Of a stretch of 11,192 nt of DNA, positions 1-6,998 are shown in pieces. The stretch covers positions 1 through 11,192 of the forward strand of contig JAESUN010000032.1 of the NCBI GenBank assembly GCA_016763045.1, read 5' to 3'. Numbering within the stretch: the stretch's first letter is position 1; every line of letters begins with the position of its first letter. The DNA is from Opitutaceae bacterium (GTDB lineage Bacteria > Verrucomicrobiota > Verrucomicrobiia > Opitutales > Opitutaceae). Position numbers and translations under genes: made by a program. The notes beneath the pieces are model-generated. The model saw nothing but the letters and a program-made list of their open reading frames with translations. It was not told where the DNA came from and did not search any database.

Positions 1-2
1 AA

Positions 3-24
3 TGGAGGTGGTGGGGATCGAACC
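3..24. repeat. Distal att-like copy of the ssrA 3' end
   Basis: This 22-bp stretch matches positions 1572-1593, inside the 3' end of the tmRNA gene, at 21 of 22 bases; the single difference is t12 versus c1581. It covers most of the acceptor stem and T-loop region. It is not a working RNA end. The bases that would be CCA are missing, and read on the minus strand the T-stem would pair GAAGG with CCCAC, which fails at two positions, whereas the real tmRNA has a perfect GCGGG/CCCGC stem. A displaced 3' copy in direct orientation is the usual footprint of an integrative element that used ssrA as its attachment site. The element boundary assignment is inference. Confidence 0.7.
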
Positions 25-303
25 TTCGGAGCCAAAACAGAAGGTGTTGCGAGTCAAAATGATAAGTGTTTACCAAAAAGTGGATACACACAAATACCCC
101 CACAAGATATAGTCAGCTCCTGTCCAGACCTGGCAATAGTCATACTGAATTGGGAGTATTTGCTAAATGAAATTAGACACGCGATTATGGTGTTAGTTTC
201 TCTAGGCGGGAAGCATGGGTAGCGGCTCCTCTCTTCCGTTGACAAGGGATGTTTTTCCTGATGAACTATGTGAATCATGAGAGAGTAATCACACAATGGT
301 GGT

Positions 304-351
304 GAAGCTTGAAAAGTTCGAACGATAAATCGTTCAGGATAGCGAAGCTTC
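304..351. repeat. Nested inverted repeat (cruciform-like)
   Basis: The outer arms are GAAGCTT (304-310) and AAGCTTC (345-351), a perfect 7-bp inverted repeat. Nested inside is a second perfect 7-bp inverted repeat, GAACGAT (320-326) and ATCGTTC (329-335), with a two-base centre. The inner palindrome has the size of a dimeric repressor operator. The whole could also fold as a long hairpin in RNA. It lies about 220-265 bp upstream of the GNAT start. Function is unknown. Confidence 0.55.
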
Positions 352-358
352 TTAATAA

Positions 359-376
359 CAAACGGACTACCGTTTG
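359..376. repeat. Stem-loop CAAACGG-ACTA-CCGTTTG
   Basis: This is a perfect 7-bp stem with a four-base loop. An alternative pairing uses ATAACAA (355-361) with TTGTTAT (382-388) as outer arms around a shorter ACGG/CCGT stem, so two mutually exclusive folds are possible. No good U-tract follows on either strand, so I do not call a terminator. It may be a regulatory hairpin or part of an element boundary. Confidence 0.5.
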
Positions 377-393
377 AATAATTGTTATGTCTT

Positions 394-573
394 ATGATTA
401 CGAAACATCTTATGTGTGGAATGCTGGGAGCGTACGAAACGTCTCTCACCATAGAACTTAAATACTTTCACGATACCCTGAGGTTTTCGCCTGATGAATG
501 GCTTCCGAAGCGTTCGGTAGTATTCGAAAGCTGGAAGATTCGCTTTAGAAAAATGAAGGGACGAATAGAATGA
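394..573 (+). CDS. Doubtful small ORF overlapping the GNAT start
   Basis: A 59-residue frame opens with ATG at 394 (a TTG at 382 would add four residues) and stops at 571-573. Its stop overlaps the ATG of the GNAT gene in an ATGA arrangement, which is typical of translationally coupled genes. Against it, no Shine-Dalgarno precedes 394, and I recognise no family. The GNAT gene also has its own good ribosome site. The predicted product is basic toward its C-terminus, with no membrane segment. It may be a real coupled small protein, a remnant of a longer gene, or chance. Confidence 0.25.
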   Translation: MITKHLMCGMLGAYETSLTIELKYFHDTLRFSPDEWLPKRSVVFESWKIRFRKMKGRIE

Positions 574-1412
574 AACAGGAAATACATAATAGGGAAATAG
601 TAAGAAAGCTCCAAAACGCTCATTCCGATCATATTGAATCGGTCTACCGACGGTTGTTAGATTTACAGGGGAATCCTAATGGAGTAGAGATACTGAATGT
701 GGGTGATACGCGGGTATTTTTGTCGAATGAAAATAGACTGGAAAACCGGGCCATTTTTACGGGAAACGAAACATTGGAAGAGTTAAGAGAAGCGACATCA
801 CTTTTCGAGAAAAAGGGAGTCGACGGCTACTTTGAACTAAACCCAGCCAATTTCTATCGAACGGACCCCTTTTCATGGAAGTCTGAGATGTTACCCGCTT
901 TACTTGAATTGGGTTATCGTCCGGAGGGCTTTCGATGTGTTTGGTATCTCGACCACCTCGGTGAGCAAATTATGACGCAAAGACAATCGGGACGAATCAA
1001 GCAATACTCACATGATGAAGCTGACGAGTTCATTCAAGAGAAACTAGAGGTCGAGCCAGTCAAAGATGAGGATCTGGAAAGAGAGAAGAAGGCAGTCAAG
1101 CATGGGTTCACGAAAAACTGGATGAATTATATTGGTTTTGAAGACCGTAATCCTGTCAGCATCTCTAAGCTTTTTATCAAAAATAATATTGGTTTTCTGG
1201 CATGGGGATACACCTTGGCAGAGCATCGGCGAAAAGGGCATCATGGGCTTCATGTTTGCACAAGAACGAGAGATGCAATCGAACTCGGTTGCCAAACTGT
1301 GTTTTCGGTTACAGATTTTAATATCCCCAGTTCGTTGAGTTTACAAAAGTTTGGCTTCAGGCTTGCTTACAATTATATACTCCTCGAAAGGAGCCCGACA
1401 AGCTGTTGCTAA
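570..1412 (+). CDS. GNAT-family N-acetyltransferase, two-lobed type
   Basis: The 280-residue protein is likely a cytosolic acetyl-CoA-dependent acetyltransferase; the substrate is unknown. The C-terminal GNAT core is clear. A beta-4 strand (208-216) leads into the pyrophosphate-binding loop with HRRKGHHG (219-226), followed by the helix, the beta-5 strand at 242-249, and the SLSLQKFGF stretch (255-263) resembling the family's N-x-x-S-x-x-x-x-x-x-G-F end. The N-terminal half (about 70-130) resembles the degenerate first lobe of double-GNAT proteins, with 'GYFELNPANF' and 'LLELGYRPEG'. The loop departs from Q/R-x-x-G-x-G/A by having His in the last position. The ATG start is backed by GAAGGG at 555-560, 9 bases upstream. 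It is the only recognisable gene of the ssrA-flanked insert, so it is the likely cargo. It could modify a small molecule, an antibiotic or a protein; the sequence does not decide. Confidence 0.8.
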   Translation: MKQEIHNREIVRKLQNAHSDHIESVYRRLLDLQGNPNGVEILNVGDTRVFLSNENRLENRAIFTGNETLEELREATSLFEKKGVDGYFELNPANFYRTDPFSWKSEMLPALLELGYRPEGFRCVWYLDHLGEQIMTQRQSGRIKQYSHDEADEFIQEKLEVEPVKDEDLEREKKAVKHGFTKNWMNYIGFEDRNPVSISKLFIKNNIGFLAWGYTLAEHRRKGHHGLHVCTRTRDAIELGCQTVFSVTDFNIPSSLSLQKFGFRLAYNYILLERSPTSCC

Positions 1413-1424
1413 GACTCTCTCTAA

Positions 1425-1472
1425 AGTTCTGGCCTGTTGGCGGTCAAATACCGACTGCCCCTGCCAAGAACT
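1425..1472. repeat. Imperfect inverted repeat downstream of the GNAT gene
   Basis: AGTTCTGGC (1425-1433) pairs with GCCAAGAACT (1463-1472), leaving one bulged base. An inner CGGT/ACCG stem (1441-1444 with 1450-1453) closes a small loop. The structure starts 12 bases after the GNAT stop and is not followed by a U-tract, so it is at best a weak transcript-end hairpin. It may equally belong to the element end. Confidence 0.45.
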
Positions 1473-1508
1473 AGGGAAATCCGAACAATCAGATTGAGAG
1501 CAATTAGT

Positions 1509-1523
1509 ATGGGCTGCGCCCAT
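1509..1523 (-). terminator. Hairpin ATGGGC-TGC-GCCCAT, possible ssrA terminator stem
   Basis: This is a perfect 6-bp stem with a three-base loop. It lies 46 bases beyond the tmRNA 3' end on the minus strand. A stable GC-rich hairpin here could stop ssrA transcription or that of the convergent GNAT gene. A proper U-tract is lacking on both sides, so the terminator role is tentative. If the insert arrived by integration, the original ssrA terminator was displaced and this one came with the island. Confidence 0.3.
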
Positions 1524-1568
1524 CCTCATGACTCATCTGGGGCGTTAGAGCAGTAGAGGATATATAAT

Positions 1569-1926
1569 TGGTGGAGGTGGCGGGGATCGAACCCGCGTCC
1601 CTCTGATCTTCACGTGTAGCCTCTACATGTTTAGCGTTATCATTAATCTCGCTGGTGTTACGCGAAAACGCGCGCTTAAGCACCGGCTTACCCTCTCTTG
1701 AAGTACGGTTAAAAAGGAAAGAGCACCCTCTTTAACTATACCTGCTGTCGTCGCTCCGTTCGCCTAGCAGGCGTTGGTGAGGGAACGTAGCTGCTCTTTA
1801 AGCTGCTAGAGGCATTTCTTCAAATGTGCCGTTTAATTTTGTTTTGATGGAATTTTAGCGAGGCCAACCATCATCCTCGACATGCCACTACACACTCTAA
1901 CCAGAGGTCGAATCCAAAACACCCCC
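1569..1926 (-). ncRNA. ssrA: Transfer-messenger RNA (tmRNA)
   Basis: This 358-nt RNA rescues stalled ribosomes and tags the nascent chain for proteolysis, working with SmpB. The 5' end reads GGGGGTGTTTTGGATTCGAC and the 3' end reads GGTTCGATCCCCGCC followed by ACCTCCACCA with an encoded CCA, both hallmarks of one-piece bacterial tmRNA. The acceptor stem GGGGGUG/CACCUCC has a G-U wobble at the third pair, the identity element for alanyl-tRNA synthetase. The T-arm GCGGG-TTCGATC-CCCGC is perfect. The messenger part ends ...GAA GAA ATG CCT CTA GCA GCT TAA, giving NGTFEEMPLAA-stop when read from AAC at 1833. The resume codon is uncertain because no GCA or GCC precedes the AAC in frame. The gene's 3' end serves as the apparent integration site for the insert to its left. 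Confidence 0.95.
1572..1593. repeat. Proximal att-like copy within ssrA 3' end
   Basis: This is the intact partner of the repeat at 3-24. It overlaps the acceptor stem and T-loop of the tmRNA, so the integrated element left the gene functional. Confidence 0.7.
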
Positions 1927-1939
1927 TTATCGGTTCGGT

Positions 1940-1989
1940 CTGGCTTGTTAAGGCCAGGGATTGACTGATCATTGGTGTAATCAGTTCAA
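1940..1989. other. Two stem-loops between ssrA and the deacetylase-like gene
   Basis: The first hairpin (1940-1957) has a CTGG-CTT stem with AAG-CCAG, one bulged G and a GTT loop. The second (1961-1989) has nine pairs with one bulge around a ten-base loop: TTGACTGAT against ATCAGTTCAA. They lie just upstream of the tmRNA 5' end on the minus strand and downstream of the deacetylase-like gene. They could end that gene's transcript or form part of the ssrA control region. No U-tract follows directly, and no convincing -35/-10 pair for ssrA was found in this 117-bp gap. Confidence 0.45.
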
Positions 1990-2043
1990 AGAACGAGGGA
2001 TAAGGTGCCCTAGGTCTTGAAAAAAAGCAAGTGGAGAAAAGAG

Positions 2044-3807
2044 CTAGCGATAGGTGAGCTGAATGGAGGCGGGTTGACTGGCTTCCAGGTCCAGGGTCCA
2101 GGCTAGGTATTGGCGGTTTTCCAGGGTTGTGAGGGAAAGCGATGCGTTTGTGCTTGGATCCACTTTCTTTTGCTGGATGGATGCGGGGAAGAGCAGGGTG
2201 AGTCCAGAGATGGCGTTGGGGCAGCTGAGCGTTATATCCAGGGTGGAGGTGGCGGCATCCCATGAGAGGGTCTGCCATTGCAGGGCTCTGCGGCTATCGT
2301 TGAATTCTACCCATTCACGGCCGTTGACGTGAGGAACATTCCGTTCTTTCAAGTAAGCGGCAATGGCCTTGATCCAAGGAAGTGTACCCAGAGTTCGAAC
2401 ACAGATGGGATGAAAGTAGGGGTGGTAGACACCGTGGAACTCTTCAATGGAGCGGTCGATCTGTTTTTTGGAAATGGCGATGATTTCATCGTCGCTTTTT
2501 AAGGGGTTGAAGAGCTTGGGGCTGAACATGCCATCATCGGTGCTGATGGTGGATTGTTCGTAGAGGGGAATCATTTCTCCGGTTTCATCCATGAACTGAA
2601 CGGGCAGTGCGCTGCCGTTGACATAGCCATACTGGAAGCGGCGGCCTGGGATGTAATTGGTATCGAGCTTGAGTCCGTTTTCAGCGAGGATCTTGGCTTG
2701 ATCGACCCAGCCGACCCAGACGACGTGATGGCCTCGTTGGGCGACGGGTTGATAGTCATACTCTTGGCGGAAGGCGGCCAGGTCTTTTGCCATATTTGCC
2801 CGCACTTGATCAACGCTGGGGAGGCGTCCGCAAAAGGGGTGTGGCCCGATATCATGACCGCGTAGGCGAAGGTCAGCCCATTTTTCGGGAGGCAGGGCTT
2901 GGTAGTCGCTTTGAAGCAGAAAGGTGGTGAACTTACCGCCGTGTTCCTCGATGGCATCGATCACGGAATCGAGTTCTCCAGGGGTCATTTCGTCGCTATC
3001 ACCATTGATCATGGCGATGGCAGGTGCGGCATGAGGGAAGTGCCAAACACGTGGCAGGGGAATCTTTTCGGCCAGGGCTTCCTGAATCATGGCGACGAGG
3101 ATGTCCTGCTGGAGATCGGCTTGGGGCAGCTCTTTCAGCTCGGGGTCGAGGTACTCGTAGAAAAAGTCGTTTGATTTATACCCTTGGTCGAGATCGGTAT
3201 CGGGGAAAGGGCCATCGCTGGCGCAGCGTGCATCGCCTTGATGAAGCAGCAGGATGGTCTCGGCGAGGTCATAGGCAAAGGCATAGAAGGTGCCTTGGCC
3301 GGAGGTTTTCTTGAAAATCGCAGGGAAGGTGCTGGAGGTGGTGCGGACGATACCAAAGTTTGCCAGGACTTCTGCGTCTTCATTTTGATACATTTCTGCT
3401 TCTCCATGAAACTGAAGGCTGGGGTAAGGAAAGGGGAGGAGGTTATCGAGTTCCGGGGTTTTGAGAAGATAGCTTTCGCGGATGCGATCCACCGTATCAT
3501 TTAAGCCGACAAATCCTTTGACCCCGAATTTCTCCGCGAGGGGAACGGGTGGGCGTGAGGTGATGAGGCTGCCTCCGTTTTGAACGTATTGAAAGAGGGT
3601 TTCGATTTGAGCTGTATCCAACTGGCAACGACCGATCAGGATGAGGGCATAGGCCTTCAGGTTTTCTGGAAGTTGTGGGTTCTTTGCCAGGTCGTGGGAA
3701 TCGTAGGTCTGCACGCCTTCGACGGCGAGGATCTCACTGAGATATGCCGCAAAGGGTCTTTCTTTATTTGTCTGGGATAGGTAGAGAATGGGGTGTGAAA
3801 GAGACAT
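2044..3807 (-). CDS. Polysaccharide-deacetylase-like protein with N-terminal amidotransferase-like domain
   Basis: The 587-residue protein has no obvious signal peptide or membrane segment, so it is probably cytosolic. Residues about 5-185 look like a Rossmann-type domain of the glutamine-amidotransferase-like or beta-galactosidase-trimerisation kind (ALILIGR at 54-60, then 'NGGSLITSR' at 77-85). Residues about 260-490 resemble an NodB/CE4-like deacetylase barrel. Its first motif is NGDSDE (268-273), the second is GHDIGPHPF (317-325), and a third, RGHHVVWVGW, lies at 358-367. His323 sits where the first zinc His of the H-x-x-x-H motif is expected, but the second His is absent, so classic metal binding is incomplete. 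Residues about 510-587 form a small C-terminal beta-rich tail. The ATG at 3807 lies 14 bp after the uxaE-like stop, implying one transcript. No Shine-Dalgarno is visible. A carbohydrate-related role is inferred; the substrate is unknown. Confidence 0.7.
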   Translation of the reverse strand: MSLSHPILYLSQTNKERPFAAYLSEILAVEGVQTYDSHDLAKNPQLPENLKAYALILIGRCQLDTAQIETLFQYVQNGGSLITSRPPVPLAEKFGVKGFVGLNDTVDRIRESYLLKTPELDNLLPFPYPSLQFHGEAEMYQNEDAEVLANFGIVRTTSSTFPAIFKKTSGQGTFYAFAYDLAETILLLHQGDARCASDGPFPDTDLDQGYKSNDFFYEYLDPELKELPQADLQQDILVAMIQEALAEKIPLPRVWHFPHAAPAIAMINGDSDEMTPGELDSVIDAIEEHGGKFTTFLLQSDYQALPPEKWADLRLRGHDIGPHPFCGRLPSVDQVRANMAKDLAAFRQEYDYQPVAQRGHHVVWVGWVDQAKILAENGLKLDTNYIPGRRFQYGYVNGSALPVQFMDETGEMIPLYEQSTISTDDGMFSPKLFNPLKSDDEIIAISKKQIDRSIEEFHGVYHPYFHPICVRTLGTLPWIKAIAAYLKERNVPHVNGREWVEFNDSRRALQWQTLSWDAATSTLDITLSCPNAISGLTLLFPASIQQKKVDPSTNASLSLTTLENRQYLAWTLDLEASQPASIQLTYR

Positions 3808-3821
3808 TGGAAAAGGGAGGG

Positions 3822-5093
3822 TTAACAGCCGTCGGTTAAAGCGATCAGGTGTCGGTTGAAATGCTCCTGCAAGATTTCGGTGTAGGTGCTTTCATTGGCG
3901 GAGAGGAGCTGATGAAGGGCGGGGCCTAGCTTGGCGTCGGTGAGGACGGAGCCAAAAGTGCAATGCAGGATCTGTCGGCCTGGGTTGGTGAAGCCGAGGC
4001 CTGCGGGGACGTCCTCCCACTTTTCCAGGTAGAGGCGCTCGAGCTCATCATTGCGGGTGATTTCGCTGGGTGCGGGGGCATGCTCCAGTGTGGCCGAGAC
4101 GTGATAGGTGGCTTTGTCTCTGAGGTAGTGGCTGCGTGAGAAATCAATGATTTCCCGGAAAAAGGAAGGGTCGATCTTTGCCGCGACACGGAGGGCTTCG
4201 AGGTAGCTGGTTCCGGCGGTTTTGACATGGAACCTTCCAGCGGTGGCGCGGGCAAAGAGGGTGTAGATGGAGAGTTTATCGGAGCCGGAATGCAGACTTA
4301 GTTTGTAGGGGCCGAGCTTGTTGGCGATGGCGGCATGGTCTTTCAGTGATCGCTCGAGGGCTTCGAGGTCTCCTTTGAAGTCGTTGCCTTTTTCGAAGTC
4401 TCCCAGGTAGCGGGGGGCGAGGCTGATCAGCTTGACGCCGGCCTGGCGGCATTGATCGGCAATGATGTAATGTTCCGCCAGGGTGGTGGGCTGCTCTGTC
4501 TCATCGACGGAGAGTTCTATCTCGCTTTCTTGCCCGTGTTTTTGGGTGGTGGCGGTAATGTAGCGAGAGAGGTGGATGGTGTGCTCAATGGCTTTACCAT
4601 ATTTGACGGCGGCTCTTTGCACGGTGTCGGCATCGAAGTGGATGGTTAGGCCATCAGTGACGGTGATGGATTTGTGGAGGTATTGATCAATCCAGGTGAT
4701 GTCGTGGCAGAGAGTCTTGAATTTGGCCGCAAGGATTTCGGGGGTATAATCATCGGCTTGTTGATCGACGTGGCCAGAGGGATCAACGGTGAAGAAGGTA
4801 AAGCCTGCGGCGATCATTCGGTCGACATCTTCTTCTGTCTTCAGGTGATCGGCGTCAGCTCCCCAGGCGTCGGTATACGGATGGGCTACGAGAGCTTCTT
4901 GAGCTGCGCGCATAACGTCTTCCGGTGTTCTGGCGGTGCGTTCAAGCTCCCGAATCGATTGTTGAGCGAAGATCCCTTTGATGGGGCCGCCGGTATGGCA
5001 TAGGGCGGCGAGATGGCCAGGAGTGGCGCATCCGAGGCGATCTCCAAACCCAAAGGAGGGAGTGAGTCCGAGGGGGGTAGGCAAAGGGTTCAT
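3822..5093 (-). CDS. uxaE: Tagaturonate/fructuronate epimerase family protein
   Basis: The 423-residue cytosolic protein resembles the UxaE family described from Thermotoga maritima, which interconverts D-tagaturonate and D-fructuronate in hexuronate catabolism. I recognise the N-terminal FGFGDRLGCATPGH (14-27), the GADADHLKT segment (78-86) followed by 'AGFTFFTVDPS' (96-106), and the long conserved block at 264-302 with LSLHSGSDK, then HVKTAGTSYLEALR. His268, Asp272 and His289 in this block are candidate metal or substrate ligands. A last conserved stretch is GRQILHCTFGSVLTD (372-386). The gene is first in a two-gene minus-strand operon with the deacetylase-like protein and is divergent from the solute-binding lipoprotein gene. 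No Shine-Dalgarno precedes the ATG. The family call rests on recalled motifs; a related sugar-acid epimerase with another substrate remains possible. Confidence 0.75.
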   Translation of the reverse strand: MNPLPTPLGLTPSFGFGDRLGCATPGHLAALCHTGGPIKGIFAQQSIRELERTARTPEDVMRAAQEALVAHPYTDAWGADADHLKTEEDVDRMIAAGFTFFTVDPSGHVDQQADDYTPEILAAKFKTLCHDITWIDQYLHKSITVTDGLTIHFDADTVQRAAVKYGKAIEHTIHLSRYITATTQKHGQESEIELSVDETEQPTTLAEHYIIADQCRQAGVKLISLAPRYLGDFEKGNDFKGDLEALERSLKDHAAIANKLGPYKLSLHSGSDKLSIYTLFARATAGRFHVKTAGTSYLEALRVAAKIDPSFFREIIDFSRSHYLRDKATYHVSATLEHAPAPSEITRNDELERLYLEKWEDVPAGLGFTNPGRQILHCTFGSVLTDAKLGPALHQLLSANESTYTEILQEHFNRHLIALTDGC

Positions 5094-5371
5094 TTAGAAG
5101 CTGTCTTAAAAGCATAAAGAGGTGATGGTGCGAGCTGAAAAAGATTCCTCTAGGTTTTGTAGAGCCTTTGCTTGGGTGGAGGGCCTTTGGGGTAGAGGTG
5201 AGGTTTTGGACTTGGTCAACAAGATCGGTTGGCTTGGTAAAAAGAGTCTTGGAAGAACTGAACAGGTACGTAGCCTTGGATGGAGATAAATGAGAGTGGC
5301 CAAATTGATCTTGCCTGTGGCATCAACAGATTGAGTCTTCTTTCACTTACGTTATTCACTTTGTCATCGAT
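5094..5371. promoter_or_regulatory. Divergent intergenic region
   Basis: This 278-bp gap separates the minus-strand uxaE operon from the plus-strand transporter operon, so it must hold promoters for both. Only weak candidates are seen. A TTGACC (minus strand, 5219-5214) is followed 17 bases later by a poor -10, and TTGAGT (5331-5336) is followed 16 bases later by TATTCA. A small CTCTA/TAGAG hairpin lies at 5148-5164. No clear operator or riboswitch was recognised. Confidence 0.35.
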
Positions 5372-6973
5372 ATGTTTTCTCTTTTTCGCCGTTTTGTTAC
5401 CGTCTTTCTCCCTTTATCGCTATTGCTTCTGGGAGGATCGGGCTGTTCGCCCAAGGAGCTTTCCAGTAAACGTCCTGAGACATTGATTTTTGCCCGGGGC
5501 AGTGATGCTCAGAAATTGGATCCGGCGGATGTCGATGATGGGGAGTCCGTCAATACGATTTCACAGATTTGTGAGGGGTTGGTTCGCTTTAAGAGTGGGA
5601 CGTTGGAGATCGAACCGTCTTTGGCTGAGAGCTACGAGATTTCTGAAAATGGGCTGCGTTATACCTTTCATTTAAGAGAGGGGGTTCGTTTTCATGATGG
5701 GACAGCGCTAACGGCGGAGGCCGCGTTGTTTTCCTTTCACCGGCAGATGGATGAGTCGCATCCTGGGCATCTCCCCGAAGCGAATTTTCAGTATTGGAAC
5801 TATCTGTATCAGGAGATTAAGGAGGTGCGGGCCGAGGGGGAAATGACGGTTGTGTTTGAATTGTCGGAGCCGAATTCATCCTTGCTCTACTCGCTAGCGA
5901 TTTTCCCCGCTTTTTTGGTGAGCCCGAATGCTCTGGAGACATATGGAGAAGAATTTCAGCGGCATCCGGTAGGGACGGGACCGTATCGCTTTTTGAATTG
6001 GACACCCAACCAAGCGATCGTGATGGAGAAGAACCCGGACTATTGGGATGTGGCGAATGCCCCAAAGTTTGAGCGATTGGTGATGAAGGTGGTGCCGGAG
6101 AATTCGGTGCGACTGCTGGAGCTGAAATCGGGTCATGTGCATGGGATTGATGGGTTGCAGCCTGCTGAGTTGGCGGCGCTGGAATCCGATCCGAGGTTTA
6201 CCGTTTATCAAAGGCCTGGAATGAATGTGGGCTACCTGACCTATAACTTACAGGATCCGCGATTTACCTCGAGGGAGGTACGGCTGGCCATCGCGATGGC
6301 CATTGATCGTAAGGGGTTGGCCAAGATCGCTCTGGATGGGACGGGGCGGGCCGCGGACTATCCGATACCTCCAGGTTTTTTAGGTGAACCAAAAAAGGGC
6401 AACCCCATCCCGTATGATCCTGAGAGGGCACGGGAAATTCTGGCCGCTCATCCGGATATTCTGGCGGCACCGATCAAGCTGCAAGTGATGAGCCAGCCAC
6501 GACAGTATTTTCCAGATCCGGTAAAGGCGGCTTCTTTCATTCGTTCCGAACTCGAAAAGGTTGGGTTGACCGTGACGATCGAAGCAAAGGATTTTAAAAG
6601 TCATTTGAATTCGTTGAGGAACTTTGAATTTGAACTGGGGCTGATCGGTTGGATGGGAGATAACGGAGATACGGATAATTTTCTGAGCATCTTTTTTGGG
6701 AGCTGGGCGACGATCAAGGGGGCGGCTTCGAACTACGCTTTTTACAAGAATGATGAGATGGATGCCTATTTGTTGGGCGCGAGGCGTGAAACGGATATGG
6801 CCAAGCGGCAGGAGCTTTATGAGAAATGCCTCGCTTTATGGCGTCGTGATTTGCCGATTGTGCCGTTGGTTCACAGTAATAATATTGTGGTGACACGTTC
6901 GGAGTTAACGGGGTTTGAGCTTCAGTTGATTGGGGACTTGAGATTGGGGCCGGTTGGCTGGAAGGCTGAATAG
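5372..6973 (+). CDS. ABC transporter solute-binding lipoprotein, family 5 (DppA/OppA type)
   Basis: The 533-residue protein is the extracytoplasmic substrate receptor of a peptide/nickel/oligosaccharide-type ABC importer. A signal sequence with two Arg (6-7) and a hydrophobic core (8-20) ends at Cys25 in a GGSGC context, an acceptable though not ideal lipobox, so membrane anchoring is expected. The family 5 signature spans 84-124: LAESYEISENGLRYTFHLRE, then GVRFHDGTALTAE. 'VGTGPYRF' (200-207) and 'NPDYWD' (221-226) are further hallmarks. The C-terminal lobe contains the usual 'VRLAIAMAIDRKGL' and 'YFPDPVKAA' segments. Length is normal for the family. The ATG at 5372 lacks a Shine-Dalgarno but gives exactly the signal peptide. 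It heads the operon, 25 bp before the first permease. The ligand may be a peptide or, given the uronate neighbour, an oligosaccharide. Confidence 0.92.
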   Translation: MFSLFRRFVTVFLPLSLLLLGGSGCSPKELSSKRPETLIFARGSDAQKLDPADVDDGESVNTISQICEGLVRFKSGTLEIEPSLAESYEISENGLRYTFHLREGVRFHDGTALTAEAALFSFHRQMDESHPGHLPEANFQYWNYLYQEIKEVRAEGEMTVVFELSEPNSSLLYSLAIFPAFLVSPNALETYGEEFQRHPVGTGPYRFLNWTPNQAIVMEKNPDYWDVANAPKFERLVMKVVPENSVRLLELKSGHVHGIDGLQPAELAALESDPRFTVYQRPGMNVGYLTYNLQDPRFTSREVRLAIAMAIDRKGLAKIALDGTGRAADYPIPPGFLGEPKKGNPIPYDPERAREILAAHPDILAAPIKLQVMSQPRQYFPDPVKAASFIRSELEKVGLTVTIEAKDFKSHLNSLRNFEFELGLIGWMGDNGDTDNFLSIFFGSWATIKGAASNYAFYKNDEMDAYLLGARRETDMAKRQELYEKCLALWRRDLPIVPLVHSNNIVVTRSELTGFELQLIGDLRLGPVGWKAE

Positions 6974-6998
6974 TTTTCAGGATTCCTTTTATAGAGAG

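Larger units (their letters stand above)
25..381. other. Leader region of the island, no convincing gene
   Basis: I see no convincing coding sequence here. A 132-residue open frame exists on the minus strand across 54-452, but its composition (many Ser, Arg, Ile and His, no recognisable motif) and lack of a ribosome site make it unconvincing. The right part holds two clear stem-loop structures (304-351 and 359-376), listed separately. The left part (25-300) shows nothing I can name. Confidence 0.5.
3..1571. mobile_element. Putative small genomic island integrated at ssrA
   Basis: The segment lies between two direct copies of the ssrA 3' end (3-24 and 1572-1593). By eye it is more A+T-rich than the rest of the window, and it carries a GNAT gene unrelated to the flanking catabolic and transport genes. 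The tmRNA gene is a well-known target of tyrosine integrases, and integration there restores the 3' end and leaves a partial copy at the far end. No integrase, excisionase or transposase is visible. The insert may be a decayed island, a satellite mobilised in trans, or the ssrA-proximal unit of a tandem array that continues to the left of the window. Confidence 0.6.

Noticed and set aside
1..40. A second tRNA or tmRNA 3' end on the minus strand
   Set aside because: The T-stem has two mismatches, there is no CCA, and no other RNA arms precede it, so it is better read as an att remnant.
1419..1550. Integron attC-like pair CTCTAAA (1419-1425) and GTTAGAG (1544-1550) around the GNAT 3' flank
   Set aside because: Only the outer seven bases resemble R''/R' sites. 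The adjacent L boxes do not pair, and the interior is not one long imperfect hairpin.
1963..1984. TTGACT plus TAATCA as a plus-strand promoter
   Set aside because: Spacing is only about 11 bp, and the bases form part of a stem-loop.
2129..3504. Several plus-strand open frames of 66-106 codons antisense to the deacetylase-like gene
   Set aside because: They lie inside a well-supported 587-codon gene, show no family motifs, and arise from its codon bias.
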